From: Burkholderiaceae bacterium
GTDB lineage: Bacteria > Pseudomonadota > Gammaproteobacteria > Burkholderiales > Burkholderiaceae_D
NCBI GenBank assembly: GCA_019752915.1
Contig: JAIELO010000098.1
Location: forward strand, 1-6,401
Direction: 5' to 3'
DNA length: 6,401 nucleotides
Position 1 is the stretch's first letter; every line of letters begins with the position of its first letter. The notes beneath the pieces were generated by a model. That model saw nothing but the letters and a program-made list of their open reading frames with translations. It did no database searches and had not been told where the DNA came from. Shown here piece after piece: positions 6,296 through 6,401 of this stretch. A program made the position numbers and the translations under genes.

Positions 6296-6401
6296 ATAAA
6301 TCAGGTCGAACTGGCGGCTTCTAGCCAATTTGCGACCTTTAAGATAGGCAGACAGCCACCAGGACCAAGAGCTTTCCACTGGTCGAAGCAGCTTTTCGAC
6401 C
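6278..6401 (-). pseudogene. Fragment resembling a GT4-type glycosyltransferase, truncated at both ends in this window
   Basis: Read on the minus strand from the right edge (first full codon at 6400), the sequence is open and protein-like. It contains WSWWLSAYLKGRKLARS followed by FDLIYSTGGAFAAH. An aromatic-rich stretch, an amphipathic basic helix and then a beta-strand D(L/V)IYSTG...AH are typical of the N-terminal Rossmann domain of GT4-type glycosyltransferases. These enzymes transfer a sugar from a nucleotide-sugar donor, often in exopolysaccharide or O-antigen synthesis. The rest of the N-terminus would lie beyond the right edge. The reading continues into DNA that is clearly the antisense of the acyl-CoA synthetase, so the likeness ends near 6266-6278. 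Hand-counted G+C here is 65/124 (52%), against 36/60 (60%) just inside the ligase at 6181-6240. This is motif recognition by eye over about 40 residues, so the identity is tentative. Confidence 0.4.
6381..6401. repeat. Perfect 7-bp inverted repeat at the window end
   Basis: GGTCGAA (6381-6387) and TTCGACC (6395-6401) form a perfect 7-bp stem around GCAGCTT and end exactly at the last base. A third direct copy of GGTCGAA lies at 6304-6310. There is no T-tract, so this is not an obvious terminator. It may be chance, or connected with the disturbed right end. Confidence 0.45.

Noticed and set aside
5498..6379. Long minus-strand frame of 293 codons opposite the acyl-CoA synthetase
   Set aside because: Most of it is the antisense shadow of a gene with all expected adenylation motifs. 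Only its first ~35 codons, right of about 6278, look like real protein, and these are reported separately as a fragment.

Overview
The window is about 60% G+C and densely packed. Every recognisable protein looks betaproteobacterial, most like Burkholderiales (Oxalobacteraceae or a relative). This placement is inferred from protein style and gene order, not from a search. No rRNA, tRNA, CRISPR array, phage gene or insertion sequence was recognised.

Layout, left to right. Positions 1-3519 hold four tightly spaced minus-strand genes, read right to left: a 604-residue three-domain M24B X-prolyl aminopeptidase (3519-1705), an 85-residue protein of unknown function (1708-1451) that overlaps the aminopeptidase stop by ATGA, an MgtC/SapB-family membrane protein (1429-683), and a Rossmann-like/DUF2520 protein (665 to the left edge, C-terminus cut off). 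Gaps of 17-21 bp and visible Shine-Dalgarno sequences suggest one transcript. Upstream, also on the minus strand, is a Crp/Fnr-type regulator (4343-3606), separated from the aminopeptidase by 86 bp.

A 161-bp divergent intergenic region (4344-4504) separates the regulator from a plus-strand long-chain acyl-CoA synthetase-like gene (4505-6295, GTG start). It carries a 16-bp dyad with Crp/Fnr geometry, which may be the regulator's own operator. The natural hypothesis is that this regulator controls itself and the ligase.

The most notable feature is at the right end. The ligase reads normally up to its A10 lysine motif (TRTRKVRR, ending at about 6277), then acquires five unrelated residues and stops. 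It lacks the C-terminal tail that I recall from relatives. The DNA beyond about 6278 drops to about 52% G+C and, on the opposite strand, reads as an open segment resembling the N-terminal half of a family-4-type glycosyltransferase. This suggests a rearrangement breakpoint or a chimeric assembly join within the last ~125 bp. I found no clearly new biological system. The breakpoint, the coupled small gene and the candidate operator are the points worth following.
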